The notes beneath the pieces are model-generated. The model was not told where the DNA came from, did not search any database, and saw only the letters and a list, made by a program, of their open reading frames with translations. Both the position numbers and the translations under genes were made by a program. This document shows positions 7,746 to 16,923 of a stretch of 64,000 bases of DNA, piece by piece. The number at the start of each line of letters is the position of its first letter. The stretch's first letter is position 1. The DNA comes from CAVTJL01 sp963752325 (lineage in GTDB: Bacteria > Pseudomonadota > Alphaproteobacteria > Geminicoccales > Geminicoccaceae), in contig CAVVXU010000022.1 of assembly GCA_963752325.1 (NCBI GenBank), forward strand, positions 124,001-188,000, given 5' to 3'.

Positions 7746-9548
7746 CTAGGCCGTGCTTCCTATCGCTTCCGGATGGATCGCTCCCGTCGCCGGATCGATC
7801 ACGATGCGGCGATCATGGAAGCGCGCCACCGACGCTTTGTGGGCGATGCTGACGACGGTGGCATCGGGCAGCCGCTCGCGCAGGGTGGTGTAGAGAACGG
7901 CCTCCACCGTGTCGTCCAGCGCCGAGGTCGCCTCGTCGAGGAAGATCCAGTCGGGCTTGAACAGGAAGGCCCGGGCGAAGGCCAAGCGCTGCTGCTCGCC
8001 CGGCGACAGCGTCATCGACCAGCTCTCGACGTCGCCCAGGCGGTTGCGCAGGTGCGGCAGCCTCACCGCCTCGAGCGCCTCGCGCAGATTGTCGTCGGCG
8101 TGGGCGTCGGGGCGGTCGGGATAGCTCAGCACCTCCCGCAGGGTGCCGGTCGGGAGGTAGGGCTTTTGCGGCAGGAAGAGCGTGCGCGCCCCGGCCGGCA
8201 GCCGGATGCGCCCGCTGCCGAACGGCCAGAGGCCGGCCAGGACCCGAAAGAGCGTGGTCTTGCCGCTGCCGGAGGGGCCCTGCAGGACGACCCTGTCCCC
8301 GCGGTCGATCTCGAGGTCCAGGTCCTTCAGGATCACCCGACCCTCGGGCAACCTCACCTGCGCGCTGGCGAGGCTCAGCACGCCGGCGGCTCCGGTCTCC
8401 CGATCGAAGCCATGCTCGGTCGCCTGGGCCTTCTTCGCCGCCGCCATGTTGTCGGCGAAGGTCGTCAGCCGGTCGACGGTGGCTTTCCAGCTCGCCAGAT
8501 CGGCGAACGAGTTCACGAACCACGACAGCGAGCCCTGCACCTGCCCGAAGGCGCTGACGATCTGCATCAACGCGCCCAGCTGGATCTGGCCGGCGAGATA
8601 GCGTGGCGCCCCCACGAGGAACGGGAAGACGATGGCCGCCTGGCCGTAGAAGGAGGTCAGCCACATGAGCCGCTTGTTGTAGGTCATGAGCGCCCACCAG
8701 GTCTGATAGATCCTGCCGAAGGCGCCACGGAGCCGACGCGTCTCGTCGCCCTCGCCGTTGTAGAGGGCCACGCTCTCGGCATGCTCGCGGACGCGGCTCA
8801 TCTGGAAACGGAAATCGGCGTTGTAGCGCTCGAGCATGAAGTTGATGCGCACCAGCGGCCGACCGACCCAGTAGGTCAGGTAGGAGCCGAAGACGGCGTA
8901 GACGAGCGCCGCCCAGAACATGTAGCCGGGGATCTCGAGCCCGCCCAGGAACGGGATCGCGAGGCTCCCGGAGAGCCCCCAGAGAATCACCGAGAACGTC
9001 ACCAGCGTCATGACGTTGGAAAGAAGCCCGAGCGCGATCGAGAGGGTCTGGTTGGTGAAGGTGCCGACATCCTGCTGGATGCGCTGCTCGGGATTGTCGG
9101 TGCCGCCGTTCGTCAGCTCCATGCGGTAGTAGGTGCGGTCCGAGAGCCAGTCGCGGTAGTAGATGTCGGTGAGCCAGCGCCGCCAGCGGATCGTCAATAG
9201 CTGCTGCAGCCAGATCTGATAGACCGCGATCACGATGTAGATGAAGGCGAGCACGGTGAAGTACCAGAGCTCGTGATAGTAGGCCGCCGCCTCCTTGTGC
9301 TGCAGGGCGTCGTAGAAGCGGCCATACCAGTCGTTGAAGAGCTTGGAGATGTAGACCGACACGACGCTCGCGGCCACGATCACGAAGAGCAGCGAGCTGG
9401 CGATCCAGCGCTCGGGGACGTGGAAGCTCAGCCGGAACAGCTTGATCTCCGCCTTGTCCGGGGCGAACCAGTAAGGCTTCGTCAGATGCCAGAGCTTGCC
9501 GAGCAGGCTCTTCGTCTCCGTCAGTCGGGCGAGCAGATTGGTCGGCAT
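7746..9548 (-). CDS. ABC transporter with fused membrane and ATPase domains (SbmA/BacA-like, YddA type)
   Basis: 600-residue half-transporter. Residues about 30-350 form the ABC_membrane_2/SbmA_BacA-type domain (YYRMELTNGGTDNPEQRI, the conserved D.PDQRI-like element, and VPFLVGAPRYLAGQI-type segments). The C-terminal ATPase has Walker A GPSGSGKTT near 425-433, signature LSPGEQQRLAFARA near 513, and Walker B WIFLDEATSALD near 531-543. Relatives import peptides, vitamin B12 or very-long-chain fatty acid derivatives; the substrate here is unknown. It stands alone, convergent with the DUF1349 gene. The ATG at 9548 precedes a conserved start of the membrane domain. Confidence 0.9.
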   Translation of the reverse strand: MPTNLLARLTETKSLLGKLWHLTKPYWFAPDKAEIKLFRLSFHVPERWIASSLLFVIVAASVVSVYISKLFNDWYGRFYDALQHKEAAAYYHELWYFTVLAFIYIVIAVYQIWLQQLLTIRWRRWLTDIYYRDWLSDRTYYRMELTNGGTDNPEQRIQQDVGTFTNQTLSIALGLLSNVMTLVTFSVILWGLSGSLAIPFLGGLEIPGYMFWAALVYAVFGSYLTYWVGRPLVRINFMLERYNADFRFQMSRVREHAESVALYNGEGDETRRLRGAFGRIYQTWWALMTYNKRLMWLTSFYGQAAIVFPFLVGAPRYLAGQIQLGALMQIVSAFGQVQGSLSWFVNSFADLASWKATVDRLTTFADNMAAAKKAQATEHGFDRETGAAGVLSLASAQVRLPEGRVILKDLDLEIDRGDRVVLQGPSGSGKTTLFRVLAGLWPFGSGRIRLPAGARTLFLPQKPYLPTGTLREVLSYPDRPDAHADDNLREALEAVRLPHLRNRLGDVESWSMTLSPGEQQRLAFARAFLFKPDWIFLDEATSALDDTVEAVLYTTLRERLPDATVVSIAHKASVARFHDRRIVIDPATGAIHPEAIGSTA

Positions 9549-9655
9549 GGAGGCTCCGGCCTTGTCGGGTTATGGGGTCTCGTTGCCGCGGAAGGAGGTC
9601 AGCGACGAATGAAGATCAAGTGAAGCTTGGTTCGCGTCCGCCACGCTGCTCTCTC

Positions 9656-10132
9656 TCACGGCCCGGCCGCGTGCGCCAGAGCGCGCAGCGCATCCTCGAG
9701 AATGACGGCCGCCGCATAGTGGTCGAGGGGCGCCCCCGGGCGCTGGCGCGGCAGGCGGCCCTCCTCGATCGCGAACTCGACGGCAGCGCTCGTCAGGCGC
9801 TCGTCCTGCAGCAACGCAGGCAGGTCCAACGCCCTCGCGAACGCGCCGGCCCAGTCGCGGCAGGCCTGCGCCCGAGGGCCCACGCTGCCGTCCATGTTGA
9901 GCGGCCATCCCACCACCAGTCCCGCGACGCCACGCTCGAGGGCAACGCGCCGCAGCCGGTCGACATCGGCGCTGAAGCCTCGACGCTCGTGTGTCGTGAG
10001 AGGCGTGACCAGACGGCGCCCTGCGTCGGTGCCGGCGAGCCCCATGCGCCGTTTCGAGAGGTCGAGCGCGAGCAGCGACCCCGCCGGCGGCAGAGCAGCA
10101 AGAAAGAGGTGGGCCTCGCGAGTGACTGGCAC
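9656..10132 (-). CDS. ruvX: Holliday junction resolvase-like protein RuvX/YqgF
   Basis: 158-residue RNase H-fold nuclease involved in pre-16S rRNA processing and possibly junction resolution. Visible: LLALDLSKRRMGLAGTD near residues 20-36 (first catalytic Asp), GLVVGWPLNMDG, LQDERLTSAAVE with the central acidic pair, and DHYAAAVILEDAL at the C-terminus with the last Asp. Length and motif order are normal. The start is a GTG at 10132, preceding the first strand by about 19 residues. It lies 93 bases downstream of the indolepyruvate oxidoreductase gene on the same strand. Confidence 0.92.
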   Translation of the reverse strand: MPVTREAHLFLAALPPAGSLLALDLSKRRMGLAGTDAGRRLVTPLTTHERRGFSADVDRLRRVALERGVAGLVVGWPLNMDGSVGPRAQACRDWAGAFARALDLPALLQDERLTSAAVEFAIEEGRLPRQRPGAPLDHYAAAVILEDALRALAHAAGP

Positions 10133-10224
10133 GCTGCCCGCCTGCCAGCGCGGACGCGGCGCGTCAAGCGGATGCCTGACCCGGCCAGCACCACCGCATC
10201 GGCCGGCCGAGCGTCAAGAACCCG

Positions 10225-13200
10225 TCACTCGGCCGCGCGAAGCGCCGCGCCTGCGTTGCGAAGCTCTGCCAGGAGTTCCGTCTTCCTCGCCTCGGCCCGG
10301 GCGAGGTTCGCCTCCTTCACGTGACCGAAGCCGCGAATCTCGGCGGGCAGGCCGGCGAGCGCCACGGCGGCCTCGTGGCTCGCAGGGGTGAGCGAGGCCA
10401 GGACCTCTTCCAGCATGGCCTCGTAGTCGGCGATCAGGCGGCGCTCCATGCGACGCTCGGCGGTCCGCCCGAAGATGTCGAAGGGCGTCCCGCGCAACCG
10501 CCGCAGCCGCGCCATCAGGCCGAAAGCCTTGAGCATCCAGGGGCCGTACCGGCGCTTCCTGAGATGGCCCGAGGTGGGATCCCGATCGGCCAGCAGCGGC
10601 GGGGCAAGGTGGACCTCGAGCCGGTCCCAGCTCTCGAACTCGGCCGCGAGCTGCCGCTCGAAGGCACCGTCCGTGTAGAGCCGCGCCACCTCGTACTCGT
10701 CCTTGTAGGACATCAGCTTGAAGAGGTTGCGCGCAACCGCCTCGGTGAGCGCGCTGCTGCCCGGCATGACGGCCGTCTCCCGCGCCCGCACCCGCTCCAC
10801 GGCCTGGCGATAGCGCCCGGCCCACGCGGCATCCTGATAGTCCGTCAGGAAGGCGACACGCTGGTCGATCAGCTCGCCCAGCGAGCGCGAGCGTGGCCGC
10901 GGCGTCTCGCCGGCGCGCGCCACCGCCTCGACCGCCGCGAGATCGTGCGCGGCGCGGCGGCCCCAAAGGAAGGCCGCCTTGTTGAAGGCGACGGCCACGC
11001 CGTTGATCTCGATCGCGCGCTCGATCGCCTCGCGCGACAGCGGCAGCAGGCCCTTCTGCCACGCATAGCCCACCATCAGCAGATTGGCGCCGATGGCATC
11101 GCCCAGAAGCCGGCGCGCAAGCCGGCTCGCATCCACGAGATCGACCGCCTCGGGCCCGGCCGCGCGTCGCACCCGGCCCACGGATGTCGTCGGCGGGAAA
11201 GGCGAGATCGGGGTTGCCGGTGAAGGCCCCGGTCATGGTCTGCTCGAGATTGAGGACGACGCGCGTCCTGCCCTGCGCCACCGTCGGCAGCGCGCTCCGG
11301 CCGGCCGCCACCACCATGTCGCAGCCGAGCAGAAGCCGGGCGGTGCCCCCGGCGATGCGCGGCGAGCCCGTGAGCTCAGGCGAAGGTGCGAGCTTCAGAT
11401 GCGAGAGAACCGCACCCCCCTTCTGCGCCAGCCCCAGCATGTCGAGCGCGCTGCAGCCCTTGCCCTCGAGATGCGCCGCCATGCCGAGGAGGGCAGCGAT
11501 CGTGATGACGCCCGTTCCGCCGATGCCGGTGACGACGATGCCATAGGGGGCGTCCAGCGCCGGCAGGGCAGGCTCGGGCAGAAGCGGAAACGGGGCCTCG
11601 CGCGCCGCCTCGGTGCCGCGGCGGAGCTTTCCTCCTTTGACCGTGACGAACGACGGACAAAAGCCCTTGAGACAGGAAAAATCCTTGTTGCAGCCGGACT
11701 GGTCGATGCGGCGCTTGCGGCCCAGCTCGGTCTCGACGGGCTGGATGGCGACGCAGTTCGACTGCACCCCGCAATCGCCGCAGCCCTCGCAGACGAGCTC
11801 GTTGATGACGACGCGCTCGTCCGGGTCGGGATAGGTGCCCCGCTTGCGGCGGCGGCGCTTCTCGGCGGCGCAGGTCTGATCGTAGATGATGGCCGTGACA
11901 CCCGGGATCTCGCGCAGGCGGCGCTGAACCGCATCCATCTCGTCCCGGTGCTGGACCAGCACGCCGTGCGGGAAGCCGGCGCCCAGCGGGTACTTGCCCG
12001 GCTCGTCGGTGACGACGGCGATCTCGCCCACGCCTTCCGCCTCGAGCAGGCGGGCGATCTGCGGCACCGAGAGGTTGCCCGTCTCCATCTTCTGGCCACC
12101 GGTCATCGCGACCGCGTCGTTGAAGAGGATCTTGAAGGTGATGTTGGCGCCCGCCGCCTTGGCGGCACGGATCGCGAGCGAGCCCGAGTGATAGAAGGTG
12201 CCGTCGCCGATGTTCTGGAAGATGTGCGGCCGGGTCGTGAAGGGGGCGATGCCGAGCCAGGAAGCACCCTCCCCGCCCATCTGGGTGAAGCCCAGGGTCT
12301 GCCGATCCATCCAGGTCGCCATGAAGTGGCAGCCGATGCCGGCGACCGCCATGCTGCCCTCGGGCACCTTGGTCGAGCTGTTGTGCGGGCAGCCCGGGCA
12401 GAACCAGGGCAGCCGCGCGAGCCCCGGTGCCACCTGCTTGGCGGCCTGGGCCCGGGCCTCGAGCTCGCCCAGCCGGGCCTCGAGCTCCGGGTCGCCGGTG
12501 CGCTCCACGAGGCGCCGGGCGATCGCCAGCGCCACGGCGTTGCTGTCCAAGCGAGCCATGGGAGGGAAGGAGCGGCTGCCCCTGCTCGTCCTGCTTGCCG
12601 ATCACGCGGGGCCGCTCGGGTGCCGCGTAGAGCAGCTCCTTGATCTGCCCCTCGATCAGCGGGCGCTTCTCCTCGACCACCATGACGAGGTCGAGCCCCT
12701 GGACCGCACGCTCCAGCATCTGCGGCTCGAGCGGCCAGGTCATGGCCGGCTTGTAGACGCGCAGGCCGAGCGTCCGGGCACGCGCATCGTCGATCCCGAG
12801 ATCGTCGAGCGCCGTGACCACGTCCATCCAGGCCTTGCCGGCCGTGACGACGCCGAGCCAGGCGCCTTCGCCGCCCAGGACGATGCGGTCGAGACCGTTG
12901 GCACGGGCGAAGGCTTTCGCGGCCTCGAGCTTTTGCGTGTGCAGCAGCCGCTCGACCTCGAGCGCCATCGGCGGCCAGGGCACCTCGGCGGGGATCCTGA
13001 TGTTGAGCCCGCCCGCGGGCGGCGCGTAGTCCTCAGGCACCCGCACGATCACGCGGTCGGGATCGATGTCGACCGAGGCCGTGCTCTCGACCGTGTCGTG
13101 AATGCATTTCAGCGACACCCACGCGCCCGAGAAGCGGGACATGGCGATGCCGAAAAGGCCGTACTCCAGAATCTCCTGCACGCCCGACGGGTTCAGGATC

Positions 13201-13709
13201 GGCACCATCGCATCGACCATGGCGTACTCGCTCTGGTGCGCCGTGGTGCTCGATTCGCAGATGTGATCGTCGCCCAGGAGAAGCAGCACGCCGCCCTGCG
13301 GGTGGGTGCCGAAGAGGTTGCCGTGCCGGATGGCATCGCCCGAGCGATCGACGCCGGGTCCCTTGCCGTACCAGATGGCGAAGACGCCGTCGTACTTGGC
13401 AGCACCCTGCAGACCTACCTGCTGGGTGCCCTGGCATGCCGTCGCCGCCAGATCCTCGTTCACCCCCGGCTGGTGGACGACGTGATGCTCGGTGAGCAGC
13501 GCCTTGGCCCGCTCGAGCTGCTGGTCGTAGCCGCCCAGAGGCGAGCCTCGATAGCCGGTGACGTAGCCCGCCGTGTTCCGCCCGGCTGCGAGGTCGAGGC
13601 GGCGCTGCATCATCGGCAGCCGCACCAGCGCCTGGATGCCGGTCATGAAGACCGGCCCGCGCTCCAGCGTGTACTTGTCGTCGAGGTTGACCTCGCGGAG
13701 CAGTGCCAA
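10225..13709 (-). CDS. Indolepyruvate ferredoxin oxidoreductase, fused alpha-beta-gamma chain (two frameshifts)
   Basis: Large enzyme of about 1160 residues that oxidatively decarboxylates aryl-2-oxoacids to acyl-CoA with ferredoxin. Domain order: an IorA-like pyrimidine-binding domain (YTLERG, GYRGSPLGGYD), a ThDP domain (FCPGCPHNSS, IGDGTFYHSG), a ferredoxin-like insert with CEGCGDC and CLKGFCPS near residue 640, a gamma domain (TGIGGTGVITIA), and a C-terminal tail ending in NAGAALRAAE. A TTG start at 13709 with AGGGAG upstream gives the usual ALLREVNLDDKY beginning. Frames break near 12550 (apparent extra G) and near 11183 (apparent missing base). All three segments align end to end, so a sequencing error is more likely than decay. 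Confidence 0.9.
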
Positions 13710-13896
13710 GGCCGGATCGTCTCCCTGCTCAGGACCTCTTGCCTCGTTGTCACATAGACCCTGGGTTGGCCGGATGCGAGCACTCGAAGGGCCGGCGCTG
13801 CGCCGATCTGCATGGCGCCAAGGATTGAGCGCCGGCGCCCGCTGGCCTAGGAAGGCACGCGCTTCCAGGACGGCCTGCTCGGAGACTCCCTGCCCC

Positions 13897-14772
13897 ATGC
13901 CCGATCCCCGGCACGTCCAAGGCCTCGCCGCTTTCGCGGACGCCTATGAAGGCTTCGTGATCGACCAGTGGGGCGTCCTCCATGACGGGCAGCAGCCCTA
14001 TCCGGGAGCGATCGAGGCGCTGGCCCGGCTGCACACGCGCGGCAAGCGCATCGTTCTCCTCTCCAACTCGGGCCGCCGGGCCGACCATAGCCGCCGGCAC
14101 CTGGCCGAGCTCGGCTTCGATCTGTCGATGTTCGACGCCGTCGTCACCTCCGGCGAGGCCGCCTGGCTGCACATGCGCCAGCGCGCGCGCCCGCCCTTCG
14201 ACCGGCTCGGGCCCCGCTGCCTGCTGCTGACGCGCGACGGCGATCAGGGCGTGGTCGAGGGCCTCGACGTCACCGTCGTCGAGAGCGTTCGGGATGCGGA
14301 TTTTCTCTTTCTCTCCGGCGTCGACAGCCCACGGCTCAGCCTCGACGACTATCGTCCCGTGCTCGAGGCGGCGGCCGCCCGCGGGCTGCCCGCCATCTGC
14401 TCCAACCCGGACCGCCGGGCGCCGTCGGCGGGCCAGCTGGTGATAGCGCCCGGCGTGCTGGCCGAGCGCTACGAGGCCTTGGGCGGCACGGTGCACTATG
14501 TGGGCAAGCCCTACCGGCCCATCTACGACGCCTGCCTCGAGGCGCTCCCCGGGCTCGCGCCCGACCAGATCGTCGGCATCGGGAACTCGCTGGAGCACGA
14601 CATCAAGGGTGCCACCGACGCCGGCTTTGCCAGCGCCTTCATCGCCGGCGGCCTTCATGCCGAGGAGCTGGACGCGATCCCGGACGAGGTGACGCTGCAG
14701 GAGGTGCTGCACGCGTTGGCCGGCCGCTTCGCCTGCCGCATCGACTGGGTGCTGCCCAGGCTCGTCTGGTAG
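13897..14772 (+). CDS. HAD-superfamily class IIA phosphatase (TIGR01459-like)
   Basis: 291-residue hydrolase related to NagD and phosphoglycolate phosphatases. Motif I is FVIDQWGVLHDG near residue 20 (the DxWGVLHDG form of the TIGR01459 subgroup), motif II VLLSNSGRR, the cap-region lysine is in VGKPYRPIYD, and motif IV GIGNSLEHDIKGA carries the acidic residues for magnesium, with an N replacing the usual D of GD. The substrate is undefined; pyridoxal phosphate, sugar phosphates and glycolate phosphate are typical. It is divergent from the indolepyruvate oxidoreductase gene, with about 190 bases between. Confidence 0.87.
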   Translation: MPDPRHVQGLAAFADAYEGFVIDQWGVLHDGQQPYPGAIEALARLHTRGKRIVLLSNSGRRADHSRRHLAELGFDLSMFDAVVTSGEAAWLHMRQRARPPFDRLGPRCLLLTRDGDQGVVEGLDVTVVESVRDADFLFLSGVDSPRLSLDDYRPVLEAAAARGLPAICSNPDRRAPSAGQLVIAPGVLAERYEALGGTVHYVGKPYRPIYDACLEALPGLAPDQIVGIGNSLEHDIKGATDAGFASAFIAGGLHAEELDAIPDEVTLQEVLHALAGRFACRIDWVLPRLVW

Positions 14773-14794
14773 GAAGCCCGCGCCGCCGATCCGC

Positions 14795-15730
14795 TCAGGC
14801 GTGCCGAGCCGCCAGCGCCTCGCGCACCTTGGCGGCGATGAGGCTCGACACCCTCACATTGCTCTCGAGCGTGACGCCCGCGATGTGCGGCGTGAGCACG
14901 AGGTTCGCGAGGCCGGCGAACGGCGCTGCCGCCTCGGCCGTCAGCGGCTCGGTCTCGAAGACGTCGAGCGCGGCGCCGCCGAGCCTGCCCTCGCGCAGCG
15001 CCTGGGCCAGTGCCGCCTCGTCGACCACGCCGCCACGCGCGGCATTGATCAGAACGGCATCGCTCCGCATGGCGTCCAGGGCGCGCGCATCGACCAGGTG
15101 GTGCGTCTGGCTCGTGAGCGGCACATGCAGGCTCACCACGTCCGACTCGATCAGAAGCGGCTCGAGTTCCAGGCGCTCCACGGCACCCCAGGCCACGTCG
15201 TCTGCAGGAACATACGGATCATAGGCCACGACCCGCATGCCGAGCCCTGCCGCCCGCGTCGCCACGTTCCGCGCGATGCTGCCGAAGCCCACGAGCCCCA
15301 TCGTCCTGTCGGCGAGCTCGCGGCCCATGAGCCGGCTCCGGGGCCAGCCGCCGGCGATCATCTCGGGCGTGGCGAGCCAGGCTCCGCGCAGCAGCAGCAT
15401 CGCCGCCGTGATGACATACTCGGCCACCGACAGATCGTTTGCACCGCTGGCGGGGCACACCTCGATGCCACGCGCGCGGCAGGCCGCGACGTCGATATTG
15501 TCGAGCCCGACCCCCAGCCGGCCCACCGCCTCGAGCCGTGGGGCCGCCTCGAGAAGCGGGCCGCGCACCTGCGTGCGGTTGCGCACGATCAGCCCGCGGC
15601 AGTCGGCCAGCGCCTCGAGGAGCCTCGCCTGTTTGTCCACCAGGTCCGGCTCGTAGAGGACGTCGAAATCGGCGGCGAGACCGGCAACGGCGGACTCGTC
15701 CATGAACTCGGTGATCACGATCTGGGCCAT
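14795..15730 (-). CDS. D-isomer-specific 2-hydroxyacid dehydrogenase (SerA/SlcC-like)
   Basis: 311-residue NAD-dependent dehydrogenase lacking the C-terminal ACT domain of classical SerA. Visible: VRNRTQV near residue 50, VGRLGVGLDNID, the NAD loop GLVGFGSIAR near 145-154, the catalytic Arg in INAARGGVVDE, a Glu in DVFETEPL, and the His in TPHIAG. These short forms include phosphoglycerate dehydrogenase, (S)-sulfolactate dehydrogenase and glyoxylate reductase; the start IVITEFMDESAV resembles the sulfolactate type, but that is only suggestive. It ends 22 bases from the convergent HAD gene. Confidence 0.87.
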   Translation of the reverse strand: MAQIVITEFMDESAVAGLAADFDVLYEPDLVDKQARLLEALADCRGLIVRNRTQVRGPLLEAAPRLEAVGRLGVGLDNIDVAACRARGIEVCPASGANDLSVAEYVITAAMLLLRGAWLATPEMIAGGWPRSRLMGRELADRTMGLVGFGSIARNVATRAAGLGMRVVAYDPYVPADDVAWGAVERLELEPLLIESDVVSLHVPLTSQTHHLVDARALDAMRSDAVLINAARGGVVDEAALAQALREGRLGGAALDVFETEPLTAEAAAPFAGLANLVLTPHIAGVTLESNVRVSSLIAAKVREALAARHA

Positions 15731-15850
15731 GCTGCGCTCCGTGGGCGAGGTCGAGCGCAGCGCCCGTCGCCGCGCTCCCTGTCGCCGCCGACGGGCGGCC
15801 ACGGCTCTTGCCGAGCTCCGCCACCGCCCGCAGCGCGGCCATAGCCGACA

Positions 15851-15908
15851 GGCGGGCCCCTGATCCAGTCCCAGGGGACGACCCCAAGGGAGGGGTCAGG
15901 TGCCCGCC
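15851..15908 (-). terminator. Long inverted repeat after the small membrane-protein gene
   Basis: GGCGGGCCCCTGATCC (15851-15866) pairs with GGTCAGGTGCCCGCC (15894-15908) apart from two mismatches. A second small stem (GGGG/CCCC at about 15874-15884) lies inside the loop. It sits nine bases past the stop of the 54-residue protein gene on the minus strand. No T-run follows, so factor-independent termination is uncertain; it may instead protect the 3' end. Confidence 0.5.
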
Positions 15909-15916
15909 TCAGCTCA

Positions 15917-16081
15917 TCAGTTCGAAGGAGCGGTCGTGGCCGGCGCCGAGGTCGACGGCGCTGTGGCCGCGGGTGCCTCGGTCGGCGCCGGGGCCTTGCT
16001 GCCGAACCAGCCGAGGCCGTAGCCGATGACGATCACGACCACGACGACGACGGCGATCCAGATCCAGTTGCGAGATGACAT
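15917..16081 (-). CDS. Small single-span membrane protein with proline/alanine-rich tail
   Basis: 54 residues. After MSSRNW comes one strong membrane segment (WIAVVVVVVIVIGYGLGWF, residues about 8-26), then an outside tail of alternating A, P, T and S. The ATG at 16081 has a GGAGG ribosome site nine bases upstream, better than the longer in-frame start at 16141. Such short proteins are common in Rhodospirillales and have no assigned function. It may be an envelope stress or assembly factor, but nothing in the sequence proves it. Confidence 0.72.
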   Translation of the reverse strand: MSSRNWIWIAVVVVVVIVIGYGLGWFGSKAPAPTEAPAATAPSTSAPATTAPSN

Positions 16082-16326
16082 GCGTGATTCCTCCCGAGTG
16101 TTCTTGGTAGCCGCAGATGCCTCGTGCCGAGGCTCAGCCATCCGGTGGACGGCTGCGAGCGCCGGATGTTCCCAGTAAGCCTAACGCACTTCGCCTCACC
16201 GCCCAACGCCTGCTTGCCCAGCCACCGCACAAGGCGGGCCGCGCAGGGGGGCGGATCGAGTGAGCCTGCGTTGCGCGCCCCCCGCTTCTCGCCGATGTAG
16301 CTCACCCTCGCGAGGAGCTGGGCCCG

Positions 16327-16719
16327 CTAGCTCGGCCGCGTGGGTCCCGTCATCGAGACTACTTTCGGGCCTTGCGTGGACCTGAAGAGCGTGAAGAAGC
16401 GGTCGCCCGCGCCCTGGCATTCCGTGGTGCTGTCGGACGCGAACTGGATGAAGGTGTAGGTTCCCCGCAGCCGGACCGTATTGGTCTGCGTGAAGGAGTT
16501 CACGAGGGCGAGCGAGCGGAACGCCAGGATCTGCGGGGCAGGGCAGCCGGGCTCGGCAGCATGCGTATTATAGTACGCAGTTATGGACGCGAGAAAGCGC
16601 GGATCAATGGCAGGCCGGGAGGTGTTGCCGGGCCCAAGCATGCCGCAGGCGCCGAGGACCACCGGCAGGGTCCCGAGCAACAGCCACAGAGCAAGACGAC
16701 GCCTCGTTGATTGGAGCAT
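16327..16719 (-). CDS. Putative lipoprotein
   Basis: 130 residues with a lipoprotein signal: RRRLALWLLLGTLPVVLGAC, where LGAC is the lipobox and Cys near residue 24 would be lipidated. The mature part contains PRFLASITAYYNTHAAEPGC, a second Cys in TTECQG and a tail VSMTGPTRPS; it may hold one disulfide. No known family is recognised. The ATG at 16719 is used because it starts the signal peptide. It is divergent from dacB, and their promoters must share the 200 bases between 16720 and 16923. Confidence 0.7.
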   Translation of the reverse strand: MLQSTRRRLALWLLLGTLPVVLGACGMLGPGNTSRPAIDPRFLASITAYYNTHAAEPGCPAPQILAFRSLALVNSFTQTNTVRLRGTYTFIQFASDSTTECQGAGDRFFTLFRSTQGPKVVSMTGPTRPS

Positions 16720-16923
16720 GATCCCCCGCGTCCGGTCACCAAACGACCGCGCGCGACCATACCGGCCCCGAGCTGGACGCGACAAGCGCCTCCGCATCAG
16801 CTGGATCGTCAGGAGAGCCTCCAGCCGCTGGGCGTGGCGCCTCGGCTCCGCTATCTCTCGGCATCGGCGCCGGTCGTCACGGCGCCTTGCGGGGAGCGCT
16901 CTGGCTTGGTCGATCGGCTGGCA

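Noticed and set aside
10133..10224. Small gene between ruvX and the oxidoreductase
   Set aside because: Only 92 bases and no start with a ribosome site.
11084..13757. Two long plus-strand frames over the indolepyruvate oxidoreductase gene
   Set aside because: They mirror the oxidoreductase, which has clear iron-sulfur and ThDP motifs in the other strand.
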